The notes: generated by a model not told the origin, from the letters alone. A stretch of DNA of 64,000 bases from Marinobacter vinifirmus (GCF_002258215.1 NZ_NEFY01000003.1:310001-374000); one strand, 5' to 3'; shown: positions 16,633 through 26,430, counted from the first letter of the stretch. Numbers and translations: made by a program.

Positions 16633-18090
16633 ATGAAAGAGTTCAAACATTTTATTAACGGCGAGTACGTGGCTTCGGCCAGCGGCAAAACATTTGAAAA
16701 TCGATCGCCAGTGGACAATAGCCTGATCGGTCAGGTTCACGAGGCCGGTGAGGCGGAAGTCGATGCTGCCGTTCGTGCCGCTAAAGCCGCGCTTAAGGGC
16801 CCCTGGAGCAAGCTGACCCAAAACCAGCGTGCCGCCATGTTGAACAAGATCGCAGACCGCATTAATGAGCGTTTCGACGAATTCCTGGCCGCAGAGTGCC
16901 TGGACACGGGCAAACCGCGCTCAATGGCCAGCCATATCGACATTCCCCGTGGCGCAGCCAACTTTAAAGAATTTGCTGACAGTATGAATCATCCGACTGA
17001 AGGCTTCCGAATGGATACCCCGGATGGCACGGGCGCTGTAAACGTAGGCCATCGGACGCCAAAAGGCGTTATTGCCGTGGTGTCTCCATGGAACCTTCCC
17101 CTGTTGTTGATGACCTTCAAGGTGGGCCCTGCGCTGGCCTGTGGTAACACGGTTGTTGTTAAACCGTCGGAAGAAACACCTGCTACGGCCACTTTGCTGG
17201 GTGAGGTCATGAACGAGTGTGGTGTGCCACCAGGTGTGTTTAATGTGGTGCACGGTTTTGGCCCTGACTCTGCGGGTGCTTTCCTGACGTCTCATCCATT
17301 AGTGGATGCGATCACCTTCACCGGTGAAACCCGTACCGGTGAGATCATTATGAAAGCCGCCGCAGTGGGCCTTCGTAATGTTTCCATGGAGTGCGGCGGA
17401 AAAAACCCTGGCCTTGTGTTCGCCGACTGCGATCTCGAAAAAGCCGTGGAGGGCACGATGCGCTCCGCGTTTGTCAACTGTGGTCAGGTTTGTTTGGGCA
17501 CCGAGCGGGTCTATGTGGAGCGTTCGATATTTGACCAGTTTCTCGCCCGTATGAAAGAAGAGGTGGCCAAGCTGAAACTGGGCCGACCAGAAGATCCCGA
17601 TGCGAATTTCGGGCCGCTGGTCAGCTTGGAGCATCGTGACAAAGTTAAAAGCTATTACGACTTGGCTCGCGAAGAGGGTGCAACCGTCGAGATTGGTGGA
17701 GGCATTCCCGATATGGGCGCAGAGCTGAACGATGGCGCCTGGATTGAACCGACCATCTGGACCGGCCTGCCTGAAGACGCCCGTGTTATCCGCGAGGAAA
17801 TTTTTGGTCCGTGCTGTCACATCCGTCCGTTCGATACCGAAGAAGAAGCCATCGAGTTGGCCAATGACACCAGCTACGGTCTTGCCTGCGCCATCTGGAC
17901 AGAAAATTCTGCCCGGGCTCTCCGCGTGGCGGAACAGATGGAAGTTGGTCTGGCGTGGGTGAACTCCTGGTTCCTGCGTGATCTGCGCACATCCTTCGGC
18001 GGCGCCAAACAATCAGGGATTGGTCGTGAGGGCGGCGTGCATGGTCTGGAGTTCTACACTGAAACCAAAAACATCTGTATCAAACTGTGA
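16633..18090 (+). CDS. dmpC: 2-Hydroxymuconic semialdehyde dehydrogenase
   Basis: 485 residues, aldehyde dehydrogenase superfamily. Catalytic residues are visible: Asn154 (SPWNLP), Glu253 (MECGGKNP) and Cys287 (NCGQVCLGTERVYVE). With NAD it oxidises 2-hydroxymuconic semialdehyde to 2-hydroxymuconate (4-oxalocrotonate enol), opening the dehydrogenative branch completed by dmpI and dmpH. It ends seven bases before dmpD. Confidence 0.95.
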   Translation: MKEFKHFINGEYVASASGKTFENRSPVDNSLIGQVHEAGEAEVDAAVRAAKAALKGPWSKLTQNQRAAMLNKIADRINERFDEFLAAECLDTGKPRSMASHIDIPRGAANFKEFADSMNHPTEGFRMDTPDGTGAVNVGHRTPKGVIAVVSPWNLPLLLMTFKVGPALACGNTVVVKPSEETPATATLLGEVMNECGVPPGVFNVVHGFGPDSAGAFLTSHPLVDAITFTGETRTGEIIMKAAAVGLRNVSMECGGKNPGLVFADCDLEKAVEGTMRSAFVNCGQVCLGTERVYVERSIFDQFLARMKEEVAKLKLGRPEDPDANFGPLVSLEHRDKVKSYYDLAREEGATVEIGGGIPDMGAELNDGAWIEPTIWTGLPEDARVIREEIFGPCCHIRPFDTEEEAIELANDTSYGLACAIWTENSARALRVAEQMEVGLAWVNSWFLRDLRTSFGGAKQSGIGREGGVHGLEFYTETKNICIKL

Positions 18091-18097
18091 GGTAGCC

Positions 18098-18958
18098 ATG
18101 AACGTACCTGTAGACAGCCCTGAAATCGGGCGTGAGATCACCGCGGCCGGCTACCGGACCAATGTGCACGATCACGGCGAAGGTGGCTTCCCATTGATGA
18201 TGATTCACGGTTCCGGCCCCGGGGTAACCGCCTGGGCCAACTGGCGCCTGGTGATTCCCGAGCTGGCCAAACACCGCCGTGTGGTTGCGCCGGACATGCT
18301 CGGCTTTGGTTACAGCGAGCGCCCGGAAGACAAGATCTATAACCGTGAGCGTTGGGTAAAACACGCCATCGGTGTTATGGACGAGCTGGGGCTTGATCAG
18401 GTCGATCTGGTGGGCAACTCCTTCGGGGGGGGGCTGTCATTGTCGTTGGCCATCGAGCATCCAGAGCGCGTTCGCCGTCTGGTGCTGATGGGCTCTGCCG
18501 GGGTCAGCTTTCCGATCACCAAAGGCCTGGATGAAGTCTGGGGTTACCAGCCCTCGCTGGAAACCATGCGCCGGTTGATGGATGTATTTGCCTTCAACAA
18601 GGGGCTGTTGACCGACGAACTGGCAGAAATGCGTTACCAGGCAAGCGTTCGCCCCGGCTTTCAGGAATCCTTTGCCGCCATGTTTCCGGCCCCGCGCCAG
18701 CGCTGGGTCGACAACTTGGCAAGCAACGAGGATGACATCCGTGCCCTTCAGCACGAAACCCTGATTATCCACGGTCGCGAAGACGAAGTGATTCCCTTGG
18801 AAGCCTCATATAAGTTGGCTGAGCTGATTGATCGTGCCCAGTTGCATGTGTTCGGCCGCTGCGGTCACTGGACACAGATTGAACACGCCTCCCGGTTTGC
18901 CCGTCTGGTTGACGATTTCCTGAACGAAGCGGATCAAGCCGCTGCCGGAGACAAATAA
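18098..18958 (+). CDS. dmpD: 2-Hydroxymuconic semialdehyde hydrolase
   Basis: 286 residues, alpha/beta hydrolase. The start is the ATG after GAGG in the dmpC stop region; a longer in-frame extension runs into dmpC and was rejected. The catalytic triad reads Ser108 (GNSFGG), Asp229 (GREDEV) and His257 (CGHW), five positions beyond the published CumD triad. This is the hydrolytic branch, used mainly for methyl-catechol ring-fission ketones, and releases 2-hydroxypentadienoate. Its stop overlaps the ATG of dmpE. Confidence 0.95.
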   Translation: MNVPVDSPEIGREITAAGYRTNVHDHGEGGFPLMMIHGSGPGVTAWANWRLVIPELAKHRRVVAPDMLGFGYSERPEDKIYNRERWVKHAIGVMDELGLDQVDLVGNSFGGGLSLSLAIEHPERVRRLVLMGSAGVSFPITKGLDEVWGYQPSLETMRRLMDVFAFNKGLLTDELAEMRYQASVRPGFQESFAAMFPAPRQRWVDNLASNEDDIRALQHETLIIHGREDEVIPLEASYKLAELIDRAQLHVFGRCGHWTQIEHASRFARLVDDFLNEADQAAAGDK

Positions 18959-19743
18959 TGGATAAGCAAAAAATCCAGCAGTTCGGCGACGAACTCTACG
19001 AAGCCATGGTCAAGCGGGAAGCAGTCTCCCCGCTGACCAGCCGTGGCGAAGACATCAGCATCGAGGATGCCTACCACATCTCCCTGCGCATGCTTGAGCG
19101 CCGGCAGCAAGCCGGTGCCCGGGTAATTGGCAAAAAGATCGGCGTCACCAGCAAGGCGGTGATGAACATGCTGAATGTACACCAGCCCGATTTCGGTTAC
19201 CTGACCGACGACATGGTGTTTAACAGTGGAGAAGCCGTGCCCATCAGCGACCGGCTGATTGCGCCAAGGGCTGAGGGAGAGATTGCCTTCATCCTGAAGA
19301 AAGATCTGGCCGGCCCCGGCGTGACCAATGCCGACGTGCTGGCGGCCACCGAATGCGTAATACCGTGTTTCGAGATCGTCGATTCACGCATTCAGGACTG
19401 GAAGATCGCCATTCAGGACACCATCGCTGATAACGCTTCCTGCGGTTTGTTTGTGCTGGGTGACAACGCGGTCTCCCCTCGGGATGTTGACCTGGTGACT
19501 TGCGGCATGGTGGTGGAGAAGAACGGTTCCATCATCAGCACCGGCGCCGGCGCAGCCGCGTTGAGCTCTCCAGTGAACTGCGTGGCTTGGCTGGCCAACA
19601 CCCTGGGCGAGTTTGGTATTTCCCTGAAGGCAGGTGAAGTCATCCTATCGGGCTCCCTGGTACCGCTGGAGCCGGTGAAAGCCGGTGACACCATGCGTGT
19701 GGACATTGGCGGGATTGGCAGCGCCTCTGTGCGCTTTGTCTGA
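18958..19743 (+). CDS. dmpE: 2-Oxopent-4-enoate (2-hydroxypentadienoate) hydratase
   Basis: 261 residues, fumarylacetoacetase-like hydratase/decarboxylase family. Metal-binding carboxylates of this fold lie in the RAEGEIAF segment and in EIVDSRIQDWKI. It hydrates 2-oxopent-4-enoate to 4-hydroxy-2-oxovalerate. It is a paralogue of dmpH further down, with which it forms a complex in known pathways. The ATG overlaps the dmpD stop (TAATG). Confidence 0.94.
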   Translation: MDKQKIQQFGDELYEAMVKREAVSPLTSRGEDISIEDAYHISLRMLERRQQAGARVIGKKIGVTSKAVMNMLNVHQPDFGYLTDDMVFNSGEAVPISDRLIAPRAEGEIAFILKKDLAGPGVTNADVLAATECVIPCFEIVDSRIQDWKIAIQDTIADNASCGLFVLGDNAVSPRDVDLVTCGMVVEKNGSIISTGAGAAALSSPVNCVAWLANTLGEFGISLKAGEVILSGSLVPLEPVKAGDTMRVDIGGIGSASVRFV

Positions 19744-19767
19744 TCCGGACCAAACGAGGACAAGATT

Positions 19768-20703
19768 ATGAGCAAGAAAATCAAAGCAGCGATCATCGGC
19801 TCGGGCAACATCGGCACCGACCTGATGATCAAGATCCTGCGTAACGGCAAGCACATCGAAATGGGCGCCATGGTCGGTATCGACCCGGAATCCGACGGCC
19901 TGGCCCGTGCCCAGCGCATGGGCGTGGCCACCACCCACGAAGGCGTGGACGGCCTGGTGAAGATGCCGGAATTTGCCGACATCGACATCGTATTTGACGC
20001 CACCTCTGCCGGCGCGCACATGCACAACGAAGTGTTTCTGCGTGGCCACAAAGAAAACATCAAGATTGTCGACCTGACCCCCGCGGCCATTGGCCCCTAC
20101 TGCGTGCCGGTGGTGAACCTGGAGCAGAACCTGAGCGAAGGTAACGTGAACATGGTCACCTGCGGTGGCCAGGCCACCATCCCGATGGTGGCCGCCGTGT
20201 CTCGCGTGGCCAAGGTGCACTACGCCGAAATTGTGGCATCGATTTCCAGTAAGTCTGCCGGCCCGGGCACCCGCGCCAACATCGACGAGTTCACCGAAAC
20301 CACCTCCAAGGCCATTGAAGTGGTGGGTGGCGCCCAGAAGGGCAAGGCCATCATTATCCTGAACCCGGCCGAGCCGCCCCTGCTGATGCGCGACACCGTC
20401 TACGTGTTGTCTGACGCGGCTGACCAGGCCGAAGTGGAAGCCTCCGTTGAAGAAATGGTGCAAGCCGTGTCCTCCTACGTACCGGGCTACCGCCTCAAGC
20501 AGAAAGTCCAGTTCGACGTCATTCCTGAAGACCAGCCCATGAACGTGCCGGGACTGGGCCGCTTCAGTGGCCTGAAAACCTCCATCTTCCTGGAAGTGGA
20601 AGGCGCTGCCCATTACCTGCCGGCCTACGCCGGCAACCTGGACATCATGACCTCCGCCGCCCTCGGTACCGCCGAGCGCATCGCCGAATCGCTGGTCAAG
20701 TGA
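19768..20703 (+). CDS. dmpF: Acetaldehyde dehydrogenase (acylating)
   Basis: 311 residues. The N-terminal NAD site is [12 protein letters not shown]. The active-site Cys132 ([11 protein letters not shown]) falls at the same number as in DmpF of Pseudomonas CF600. It converts acetaldehyde, CoA and NAD to acetyl-CoA. It works as a channelling complex with the aldolase DmpG encoded 12 bases downstream, so the toxic aldehyde is not released. Confidence 0.97.
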   Translation: MSKKIKAAIIGSGNIGTDLMIKILRNGKHIEMGAMVGIDPESDGLARAQRMGVATTHEGVDGLVKMPEFADIDIVFDATSAGAHMHNEVFLRGHKENIKIVDLTPAAIGPYCVPVVNLEQNLSEGNVNMVTCGGQATIPMVAAVSRVAKVHYAEIVASISSKSAGPGTRANIDEFTETTSKAIEVVGGAQKGKAIIILNPAEPPLLMRDTVYVLSDAADQAEVEASVEEMVQAVSSYVPGYRLKQKVQFDVIPEDQPMNVPGLGRFSGLKTSIFLEVEGAAHYLPAYAGNLDIMTSAALGTAERIAESLVK

Positions 20704-20715
20704 GGAGACTGAATC

Positions 20716-21753
20716 ATGACTCATAACCCTGGCAAGAAACTCTATATCTCCGACGTGACCTTGCGAGACGGCAGCCACGCCATTCGTCATCAGTACAGCA
20801 TCAAGAACGTGCAGGACATCGCCCGCGCTCTGGACAAGGCCAAGGTGGACTCCATCGAAGTTGCCCACGGCGACGGCCTGCAAGGCTCCAGCTTCAACTA
20901 CGGCTTTGGTGCCCACACCGACCTGGAGTGGATCGAAGCGGTGGCCGAAGTGGTGGAACACTCACAGATCGCCACCTTGCTGCTGCCCGGCATTGGCACC
21001 GTCCACGATTTGGACAACGCCTACAGCGCCGGTGCCCGCATCGTGCGTGTCGCGACTCACTGCACTGAGGCGGATGTCTCCAGACAGCACATCGAACACG
21101 CCCGCAAGCTGGGGATGGACACCGTGGGCTTTTTGATGATGAGTCACATGCAAACTCCGCAGGGCCTGGCCGAGCAAGCCAAACTGATGGAAGACTACGG
21201 TGCTACCTGCCTGTACGTGGTGGACTCCGGCGGTGCCATGAACATGAACGACATCCGGGACCGCTTCCGGGCCCTGAAGGATGTTCTGAAACCGGAAACC
21301 AAAACGGGCATCCACGCCCACCACAATCTGGCGCTGGGGGTGGCCAACTCCATCGTCGCAGTGGAAGAAGGCTGTGACCGCATCGACGCCAGCCTCTCTG
21401 GCATGGGCGCCGGCGCCGGTAACGCACCGCTGGAAGTGTGCATTGCCGCTTTCGACAAGATGGGCTGGGACCACGGCACCGACGTGTACGCCCTGATGGA
21501 CGCGGCTGACGACATCGTGCGCCCGCTGCAGGACCGCCCGGTGCGTGTAGACCGCGAAACCCTGGCGCTGGGCTATGCCGGTGTGTACTCCAGCTTCCTG
21601 CGCCATTCCGAAGTGGCGGCGCAGAAGTATGGCCTGAAGACTGTGGATATTCTCGTTGAATTGGGCAAACGCCGTATGGTGGGTGGCCAGGAAGACATGA
21701 TCGTGGACGTGGCGCTGGATCTGCTGAAGGCGCAAGAGGAGCAAAAAGCATGA
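20716..21753 (+). CDS. dmpG: 4-Hydroxy-2-oxovalerate aldolase
   Basis: 345 residues, HMGL-like TIM barrel plus C-terminal communication domain. Catalytic and Mn-binding residues sit at the published DmpG numbers: Arg17, Asp18, His21 ([10 protein letters not shown]), His200 and His202 (GIHAHHN). It splits 4-hydroxy-2-oxovalerate into pyruvate and acetaldehyde, which is handed to DmpF. It overlaps dmpH by four bases (ATGA). Confidence 0.97.
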   Translation: MTHNPGKKLYISDVTLRDGSHAIRHQYSIKNVQDIARALDKAKVDSIEVAHGDGLQGSSFNYGFGAHTDLEWIEAVAEVVEHSQIATLLLPGIGTVHDLDNAYSAGARIVRVATHCTEADVSRQHIEHARKLGMDTVGFLMMSHMQTPQGLAEQAKLMEDYGATCLYVVDSGGAMNMNDIRDRFRALKDVLKPETKTGIHAHHNLALGVANSIVAVEEGCDRIDASLSGMGAGAGNAPLEVCIAAFDKMGWDHGTDVYALMDAADDIVRPLQDRPVRVDRETLALGYAGVYSSFLRHSEVAAQKYGLKTVDILVELGKRRMVGGQEDMIVDVALDLLKAQEEQKA

Positions 21754-22544
21754 GTAAGACACTAAACAATGACCAGATGCTGGCCCTGGCCGAGCACGTA
21801 GAAAACGCCGAATTGAACGCCCGCGATATCACCAAGGTCACCAATGATTATCCGGACATGACCTTTGAAGACGCCTACGACGTGCAGTGGGAAATCCGCC
21901 GTCGCAAGGAAGAGCGTGGAAACAAGGTTGTGGGCATGAAAATGGGCCTGACCTCCTGGGCCAAGATGGCCCAGATGGGCGTGGAAACCCCGATCTATGG
22001 CTTCCTGGCAGATTACTTCAGCGTGCCGGACGGCGGTGTGGTCAACACCAAGGAACTGATTCATCCGAAAATCGAAGCCGAAATCGCCTTCGTGACCAAG
22101 GCGCCCCTGCATGGCCCCGGTTGCCATATTGGTGACGTCCTGGCCGCCACCGACTTCGTGATCCCGGCGGTGGAAGTGATCGACTCCCGCTACGAGAACT
22201 TCAAGTTCGACCTGGTGAGCGTGGTGGCTGACAACGCCTCCTCCAGCCGCTTTATCACCGGCGGCACCATGTCGAATATTGCCGACCTGGACCTGAAAAC
22301 ACTGGGTGTTGTGGTTGAGAAGAACGGAGAAATCGTAGACGTAGGTGCAGGCGCTGCGGTATTGGGCCACCCGGCTTCCAGCGTGGCCATGCTGGCCAAC
22401 CTGCTGGCGGAGCGCGGTGAGCACATCCCGGCGGGCACCTTCATCATGACTGGCGGTATCACTGCTGCGATCGCAGTGGAGGCCGGCGACAACATCAGTG
22501 TTCGTTACCAGGGGCTGGGCACCGTAACCGCCCGCTTCGAATAA
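21750..22544 (+). CDS. dmpH: 4-Oxalocrotonate decarboxylase
   Basis: 264 residues, paralogue of dmpE in the same fold family (compare [16 protein letters not shown] with EGEIAFILKKDLAGPG). It decarboxylates 2-oxo-3-hexenedioate to 2-hydroxypentadienoate, joining the dehydrogenative branch to the common lower pathway. It starts inside the dmpG stop, so translation is coupled. A strong AAGGAGGT follows for dmpI. Confidence 0.94.
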   Translation: MSKTLNNDQMLALAEHVENAELNARDITKVTNDYPDMTFEDAYDVQWEIRRRKEERGNKVVGMKMGLTSWAKMAQMGVETPIYGFLADYFSVPDGGVVNTKELIHPKIEAEIAFVTKAPLHGPGCHIGDVLAATDFVIPAVEVIDSRYENFKFDLVSVVADNASSSRFITGGTMSNIADLDLKTLGVVVEKNGEIVDVGAGAAVLGHPASSVAMLANLLAERGEHIPAGTFIMTGGITAAIAVEAGDNISVRYQGLGTVTARFE

Positions 22545-22553
22545 GGAGGTTTT

Positions 22554-22745
22554 ATGCCGATTGCACAGATCAACATTCTGGAAGGTCGAGCCGACGAGCA
22601 AAAGGAAGCGCTGATCCACGAGGTGACAGACGCGATTGTTCGTTCACTGGATGCGCCGGTTGAAAGCGTGCGGGTGATTATCAACGAAATGCCCAAGCAG
22701 CACTTTGGTATTGCTGGGCAATCGGCGAAACAACGGGGGCGTTGA
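22554..22745 (+). CDS. dmpI: 4-Oxalocrotonate tautomerase
   Basis: 63 residues. After removal of Met, Pro1 is the catalytic base, with Arg11, Arg39 and Phe50 at exactly the published positions of 4-OT. It converts 2-hydroxymuconate to 2-oxo-3-hexenedioate. The ribosome site AAGGAGGT (22543-22550) is the strongest in the operon. The stop codon sits in the loop of a seven-base-pair hairpin. Confidence 0.96.
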   Translation: MPIAQINILEGRADEQKEALIHEVTDAIVRSLDAPVESVRVIINEMPKQHFGIAGQSAKQRGR

Positions 22746-22752
22746 GCCCCCG
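22734..22752 (+). other. Hairpin over the dmpI stop codon
   Basis: CGGGGGC (22734-22740) pairs with GCCCCCG (22746-22752) around loop GTTGA that holds the stop. No T-run follows, so it may attenuate or stabilise rather than terminate transcription. It marks the boundary between the classical dmp genes and the three less usual genes downstream. Confidence 0.5.
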
Positions 22753-22782
22753 AACCCCCGAGATGATTGATGGAGAAGAGAA

Positions 22783-23469
22783 GTGACAAAACTTCCGGTG
22801 TTATTTGTGTCCTGTAATGCTGAAAATATCCAGACCCAATCCGGGGGTTGCTCAGGCCCTGCGAGAATGATCTGGGGCAAGCGGTTTAAAAGTGTTGTAG
22901 TGATGAGCACTCGATCTGACCAGGCTGGCCCGGAACTACACATCTTGAAGGGCAAAGGAACAACCGCTGGCAAGATACAGGCTCTGCTTTCAGGGCAGGG
23001 GTTCACACCGGAGATTGGTTCAACGAGCTCATCTGACCGGGCTAGGCTACTTGAAGCGTTATTGGCTGAAGAACCGCATGAGGTGACAGAGCTCATCCTC
23101 AATACGGGCATGAGTGAGCATGAGTACCGGCAGGTAGGTCTTTGCCTTGAGGTGCTGCGGGAGCAGGATGTACTCGTGATTTGTCTGGACGACAAGGCGA
23201 ACCATAAGGACAAGGTTGGTGTATCGCTGCATGATCGCCGCCTGCGAGAAATGCTTAGCGGTTGGGAGCAGGATCAAAAGTGGGGGGCTGTTATGTCCTT
23301 CAAAGGAGCCTCGGAACGTTCTCAGCAAATTGCGCGGTTGGATGACCCGACAGTTTGTCTTCTCAACGCTGCATTTACGCTTGGTGGTTCTCAGTTTCCG
23401 CAAAGGATGTTCAGCAGTGGGATGAATAATGCCGAACAAACACTCTCTGGATTTGGCTGGATGAAATAG
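22783..23469 (+). CDS. Degenerate DODA-like (LigB superfamily) protein, metal site mostly lost
   Basis: 228 residues, GTG start after GGAGAAGAG. By eye it follows the plan of 4,5-DOPA-dioxygenase-like class III extradiol enzymes. LPVLFVSCNAEN stands for the family's PVLFISHGSP, SVVVMSTRSDQ for the VVVSAHW strand, LREQDVLVICLDDKANH for LRDEGVLIIGSGSxxH, and the C-terminus GMNNAEQTLSGFGW for the usual SLSMDAYxFG. The first two metal-ligand histidines are missing (Ser10-Cys11 and Thr43 occupy those places). The loop with DHGAW is absent, and the HPTxEH position reads DDPTVC. Only His141 remains. At 228 residues it is shorter than the usual ~260. It is therefore probably not a dioxygenase. The role, perhaps binding or structural, is unknown. 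It abuts the amidase gene (5 bases). Confidence 0.6.
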   Translation: MTKLPVLFVSCNAENIQTQSGGCSGPARMIWGKRFKSVVVMSTRSDQAGPELHILKGKGTTAGKIQALLSGQGFTPEIGSTSSSDRARLLEALLAEEPHEVTELILNTGMSEHEYRQVGLCLEVLREQDVLVICLDDKANHKDKVGVSLHDRRLREMLSGWEQDQKWGAVMSFKGASERSQQIARLDDPTVCLLNAAFTLGGSQFPQRMFSSGMNNAEQTLSGFGWMK

Positions 23470-23474
23470 CAACC

Positions 23475-24854
23475 ATGCTCCTAGCAACACCGCTTAGGCA
23501 ACTGGCACGAGAGCTAGAGGCCGGAACCCTGACCGGAGAAGCATTGGTTGCAGCCTCCGTAGAGGCTTACGAATCGGGCGGAAACAGCGCTTATCTTAGT
23601 TGGCAGCCGCAGCGTGCGCTCGAGTTTGCCCGTGCTGTAGATAAGGTAAGAGCTGCAGGGGGCAATACCGGGCCATTGATGGGCATCCCCGTATCGGTTA
23701 AAGACATGTTTGGTGTGCCGGGCTTTCCCACCTTTGCCGGTTGTGCCCAACCTCTTCCGGAGCACTGGCAGGTAGCGGGGCCCGTGATACAGGCCCTGCA
23801 ATCCCAGTTGGCTCCAGTGGTAGGTAAAACCCACTGTGTGGAGCTTGCCTTCGGTGGGCTGGGCACTAATCCCCACTGGGGAACACCAAGAAATCCCCGG
23901 GATGCCCACGTTCACCGGGTTCCTGGTGGCTCCAGTTCCGGTGCCGGGATTTCTCTTGTTGATGGAACCGCGGCGTTAGCGCTCGGCACGGATACAGCCG
24001 GTTCGGTGCGTGTTCCGGCGGCGATGACCGGTGTCGCCGGCCTGAAACTGACAGCCGGTAGATGGCCGACCTCGCAGATTGTCCCCCTCTCGAGCACTCT
24101 GGATACGCCCGGACTGCTGGCCCATCGTGTTGACGATCTCGCCTTTGCCTTCAGTGCGCTGGATCCGGTTATTGGCAAGCACGGCAAACGGTTGGCGGCG
24201 ATTCCGGATCTGGCGGATCTTACCTTCGGTGTACCCTCCGGTTTCTTTTGGGAGAATTGCAGCCCAGGCATTGCCGAAGCGGTAGAAAGGGCTTTGAGAT
24301 CGCTCGAAAAAGCAGGCGCGAGGCTGGTGCGTTTTGACTTGTCCGGCCTGGACGAGATCTTTGAGGCGTTCCTGAAGGGAGGCGTGGCAGCCCCAGAATT
24401 GGCTGCCTTTATCCGGAAGGAATTGCCGGACATTGTTCCGGACCTGGATCCGAACGTGGTGGCACGGTTGCGCACCGCAGAGGAGCTGCCGGCTTGGGAA
24501 TATATCCACAGGCTGGAGCTTATCAAGCGTCTTTCCAGCATTGCCGCCATGGAACTGGAGGGTGTCGATGCCCTGCTTACGCCCACCGTTACACTGACCC
24601 CGCCAGACGTAGATAGCCTTAATGAGCCGGGCGCCTATGCGGCTGCAAATATGCAGGCCTTACGTAACACGGCGATGGGTAACTATCTGGGACTATGTGG
24701 TTTAACTCTGCCGGTAGGGAAAGACAGCGCAGGGATGCCAGTTGGTTTGCAATTGTTAAAGGGCCCCTGGCAAGAGGAACGGTTGCTGCTGATTGGTCAG
24801 TCCGTTGAGCGTTGTCTGGGCTTCGGGCCTGATATACTTGGTTCTTGTTCCTGA
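23475..24854 (+). CDS. Amidase-signature hydrolase
   Basis: 459 residues, amidase-signature family. The Ser-cisSer-Lys triad is complete: Lys76 (SVKDMFG), Ser153 (GGSSSG) and Ser177 (GTDTAGSVRVP), with the standard 24-residue spacing between the serines. Substrates in this family range from aryl and alkyl amides to carbamates and cannot be told from sequence. It begins five bases after the DODA-like gene and is followed 39 bases later by a ketopantoate-reductase-like gene, so the three probably form a tail of the dmp operon. None of them has a known step in phenol degradation. Confidence 0.88.
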   Translation: MLLATPLRQLARELEAGTLTGEALVAASVEAYESGGNSAYLSWQPQRALEFARAVDKVRAAGGNTGPLMGIPVSVKDMFGVPGFPTFAGCAQPLPEHWQVAGPVIQALQSQLAPVVGKTHCVELAFGGLGTNPHWGTPRNPRDAHVHRVPGGSSSGAGISLVDGTAALALGTDTAGSVRVPAAMTGVAGLKLTAGRWPTSQIVPLSSTLDTPGLLAHRVDDLAFAFSALDPVIGKHGKRLAAIPDLADLTFGVPSGFFWENCSPGIAEAVERALRSLEKAGARLVRFDLSGLDEIFEAFLKGGVAAPELAAFIRKELPDIVPDLDPNVVARLRTAEELPAWEYIHRLELIKRLSSIAAMELEGVDALLTPTVTLTPPDVDSLNEPGAYAAANMQALRNTAMGNYLGLCGLTLPVGKDSAGMPVGLQLLKGPWQEERLLLIGQSVERCLGFGPDILGSCS

Positions 24855-24893
24855 ACAACAGCCCGACGAACTTTCTGAGAGACCGAGGTTGCC

Positions 24894-25838
24894 TTGTCTG
24901 CTTTAAGTGTTTTGATGCTTGGTGCCGGCGGCATCGGCGGCTATTACGCCGCAAGGTTGGCTGAAGCCGGCCACCAGGTTGTACTGACTGCCCGTGGAGA
25001 TCACCTCGCGGCCCTACAAGCGAACGGCCTGACCGTTGATTATGAAGGGCAGGTTTTCCACCATTCACTCCCGGCTTGCCACCACCAAGACCTTGTTCGC
25101 GACTATCAGGCGGATGATTTTGACCTGATCGTTATAGCCCTTAAATCGACAGCCACCAGTACAGTGATGACGGAGCTTTCTGAATGGCTGAGGGCTGGTT
25201 CGGTTCCGGTACTGTCTCTTCAAAACGGCGTAGATAACGAACCCCTCATTTCAGAAGTGGTCGGAGAAGGCCGTGTCTTGGGTGGCCTTGCGGTGCGTAT
25301 TGGCGGCCATATTACCGAGCCGGGCAAAGTGTTCGCCGAAGGTGTTGCCCAGATAGTGGTGGGGGCCTGGCCTCAGCAACAGCCTGATGACTCACGGATG
25401 GCCTTGCTGAAGAAGCTGGAGGTTGCCTTTAACGAGGCGGGCATTCCGGCCACCGTGACGGAAGACATCCGCTACGAACTCTGGCGCAAGCTGGTGATTA
25501 ATAACGGGGTTAATCCGTTGTCTGCGCTCACCCTTCTGGATACCCGAAGCCTCACCCACCATCCCGAATTCGGCAAGATGGTCTACGGGATGATGGCTGA
25601 GACTGTAGAGGCCTCCAGAGCCGATGGTGTAAACCTGACGCAGCGGGATCTCGATGAAATGTTTGAGCTGATCAGCAGTTTTAACGCCATCAAAACCTCC
25701 ATGCTGGTGGATCAGGAGAAAGGCCGGCCGCTGGAGCTGGATAGCATTGCCGGGGCGGTGTTGCGGCGGTGTGAGAAACTCGGCGTGGAAGCACCTTACA
25801 CTTTCACCGTGAATGCAGTTTTGAAACACCAGAACTAG
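24894..25838 (+). CDS. 2-Dehydropantoate 2-reductase family protein
   Basis: 314 residues from a TTG start preceded by GAGG. The N-terminal Rossmann motif LGAGGIGGYYAARLAEAGH and the catalytic-lysine region RYELWRKLVINNGVNPLSALT (Lys near 199) are typical of the ApbA/PanE family, which reduces 2-oxo acids with NADPH. Many family members near catabolic genes do not make pantoate but act on other 2-oxo acids. The placement after an amidase suggests such a side role here. The following 126 bases before the next gene hold no clear terminator. Confidence 0.85.
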   Translation: MSALSVLMLGAGGIGGYYAARLAEAGHQVVLTARGDHLAALQANGLTVDYEGQVFHHSLPACHHQDLVRDYQADDFDLIVIALKSTATSTVMTELSEWLRAGSVPVLSLQNGVDNEPLISEVVGEGRVLGGLAVRIGGHITEPGKVFAEGVAQIVVGAWPQQQPDDSRMALLKKLEVAFNEAGIPATVTEDIRYELWRKLVINNGVNPLSALTLLDTRSLTHHPEFGKMVYGMMAETVEASRADGVNLTQRDLDEMFELISSFNAIKTSMLVDQEKGRPLELDSIAGAVLRRCEKLGVEAPYTFTVNAVLKHQN

Positions 25839-25964
25839 TCCTGGTGGTGCATATAGTGCACACCCAATCAATTTCCCGGACACCCGCCCGGATTCATTGA
25901 CCTGAAGCAAGATTTCCCCACTGGTAACAGCGTTTACTGTCATCAATATCAGGAGGGAAGTCCC

Positions 25965-26402
25965 ATGAACATGAATGCTCAAGTTTCAACTCAACCCAGG
26001 TCTACTTTGATCGGTCGCCTTGCTGACCGGTTAATCGCCAGCCAGTATCAGATGGCTGTAAAGTCCCTGCAGATGGAAGCCCCGGATGCGCTGGAGCAGA
26101 TAGTTGCGCAGGCGGATCCGGCCCTGGATTCCTCCGTTGCCGCTGAAATCGAGCGTCTTTTGAGAACCCGTGGTGCACCGTTTGTGCGTTTTGAAAAGAC
26201 CCTGATGCCGCAGATGCAGGCACGTTTCGGCGTTACCGAAGAACAGATGGGCACCCTGGAAGCCAAAGAGCTGGCGGCTATGAAGAAACGTTGTAGTTCC
26301 TGCTCGGAAGCGGCCCGCTGCTGGCAGGCGCTGCGTGGCGGGGAGTCTGCTGAGCAGTGTCGGGAACTTTGTCCGAATGCAGACACCTTCGAACGGCTTT
26401 AA
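25965..26402 (+). CDS. DUF6455-type cysteine-motif protein
   Basis: 145 residues with a strong AGGAGGG upstream. The N-terminal two thirds are helical and charged. The C-terminus has CSSCSEAARCW followed by CRELCPNADTF, the cysteine pattern of the DUF6455 family, which may hold a metal or a cluster. Function unknown. It is monocistronic and ends at a bidirectional terminator shared with the TRAP operon. Confidence 0.75.
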   Translation: MNMNAQVSTQPRSTLIGRLADRLIASQYQMAVKSLQMEAPDALEQIVAQADPALDSSVAAEIERLLRTRGAPFVRFEKTLMPQMQARFGVTEEQMGTLEAKELAAMKKRCSSCSEAARCWQALRGGESAEQCRELCPNADTFERL

Positions 26403-26430
26403 AGCATAGTCCGGTAATTGTGTGACCAAC

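Noticed and set aside
19645..20961. A 438-codon open frame on the minus strand, opposite dmpF and dmpG
   Set aside because: Its translation is rich in His, Val and Gly with no recognisable motif. It lies wholly opposite two well-supported genes, as codon bias at G+C-rich third positions often produces.
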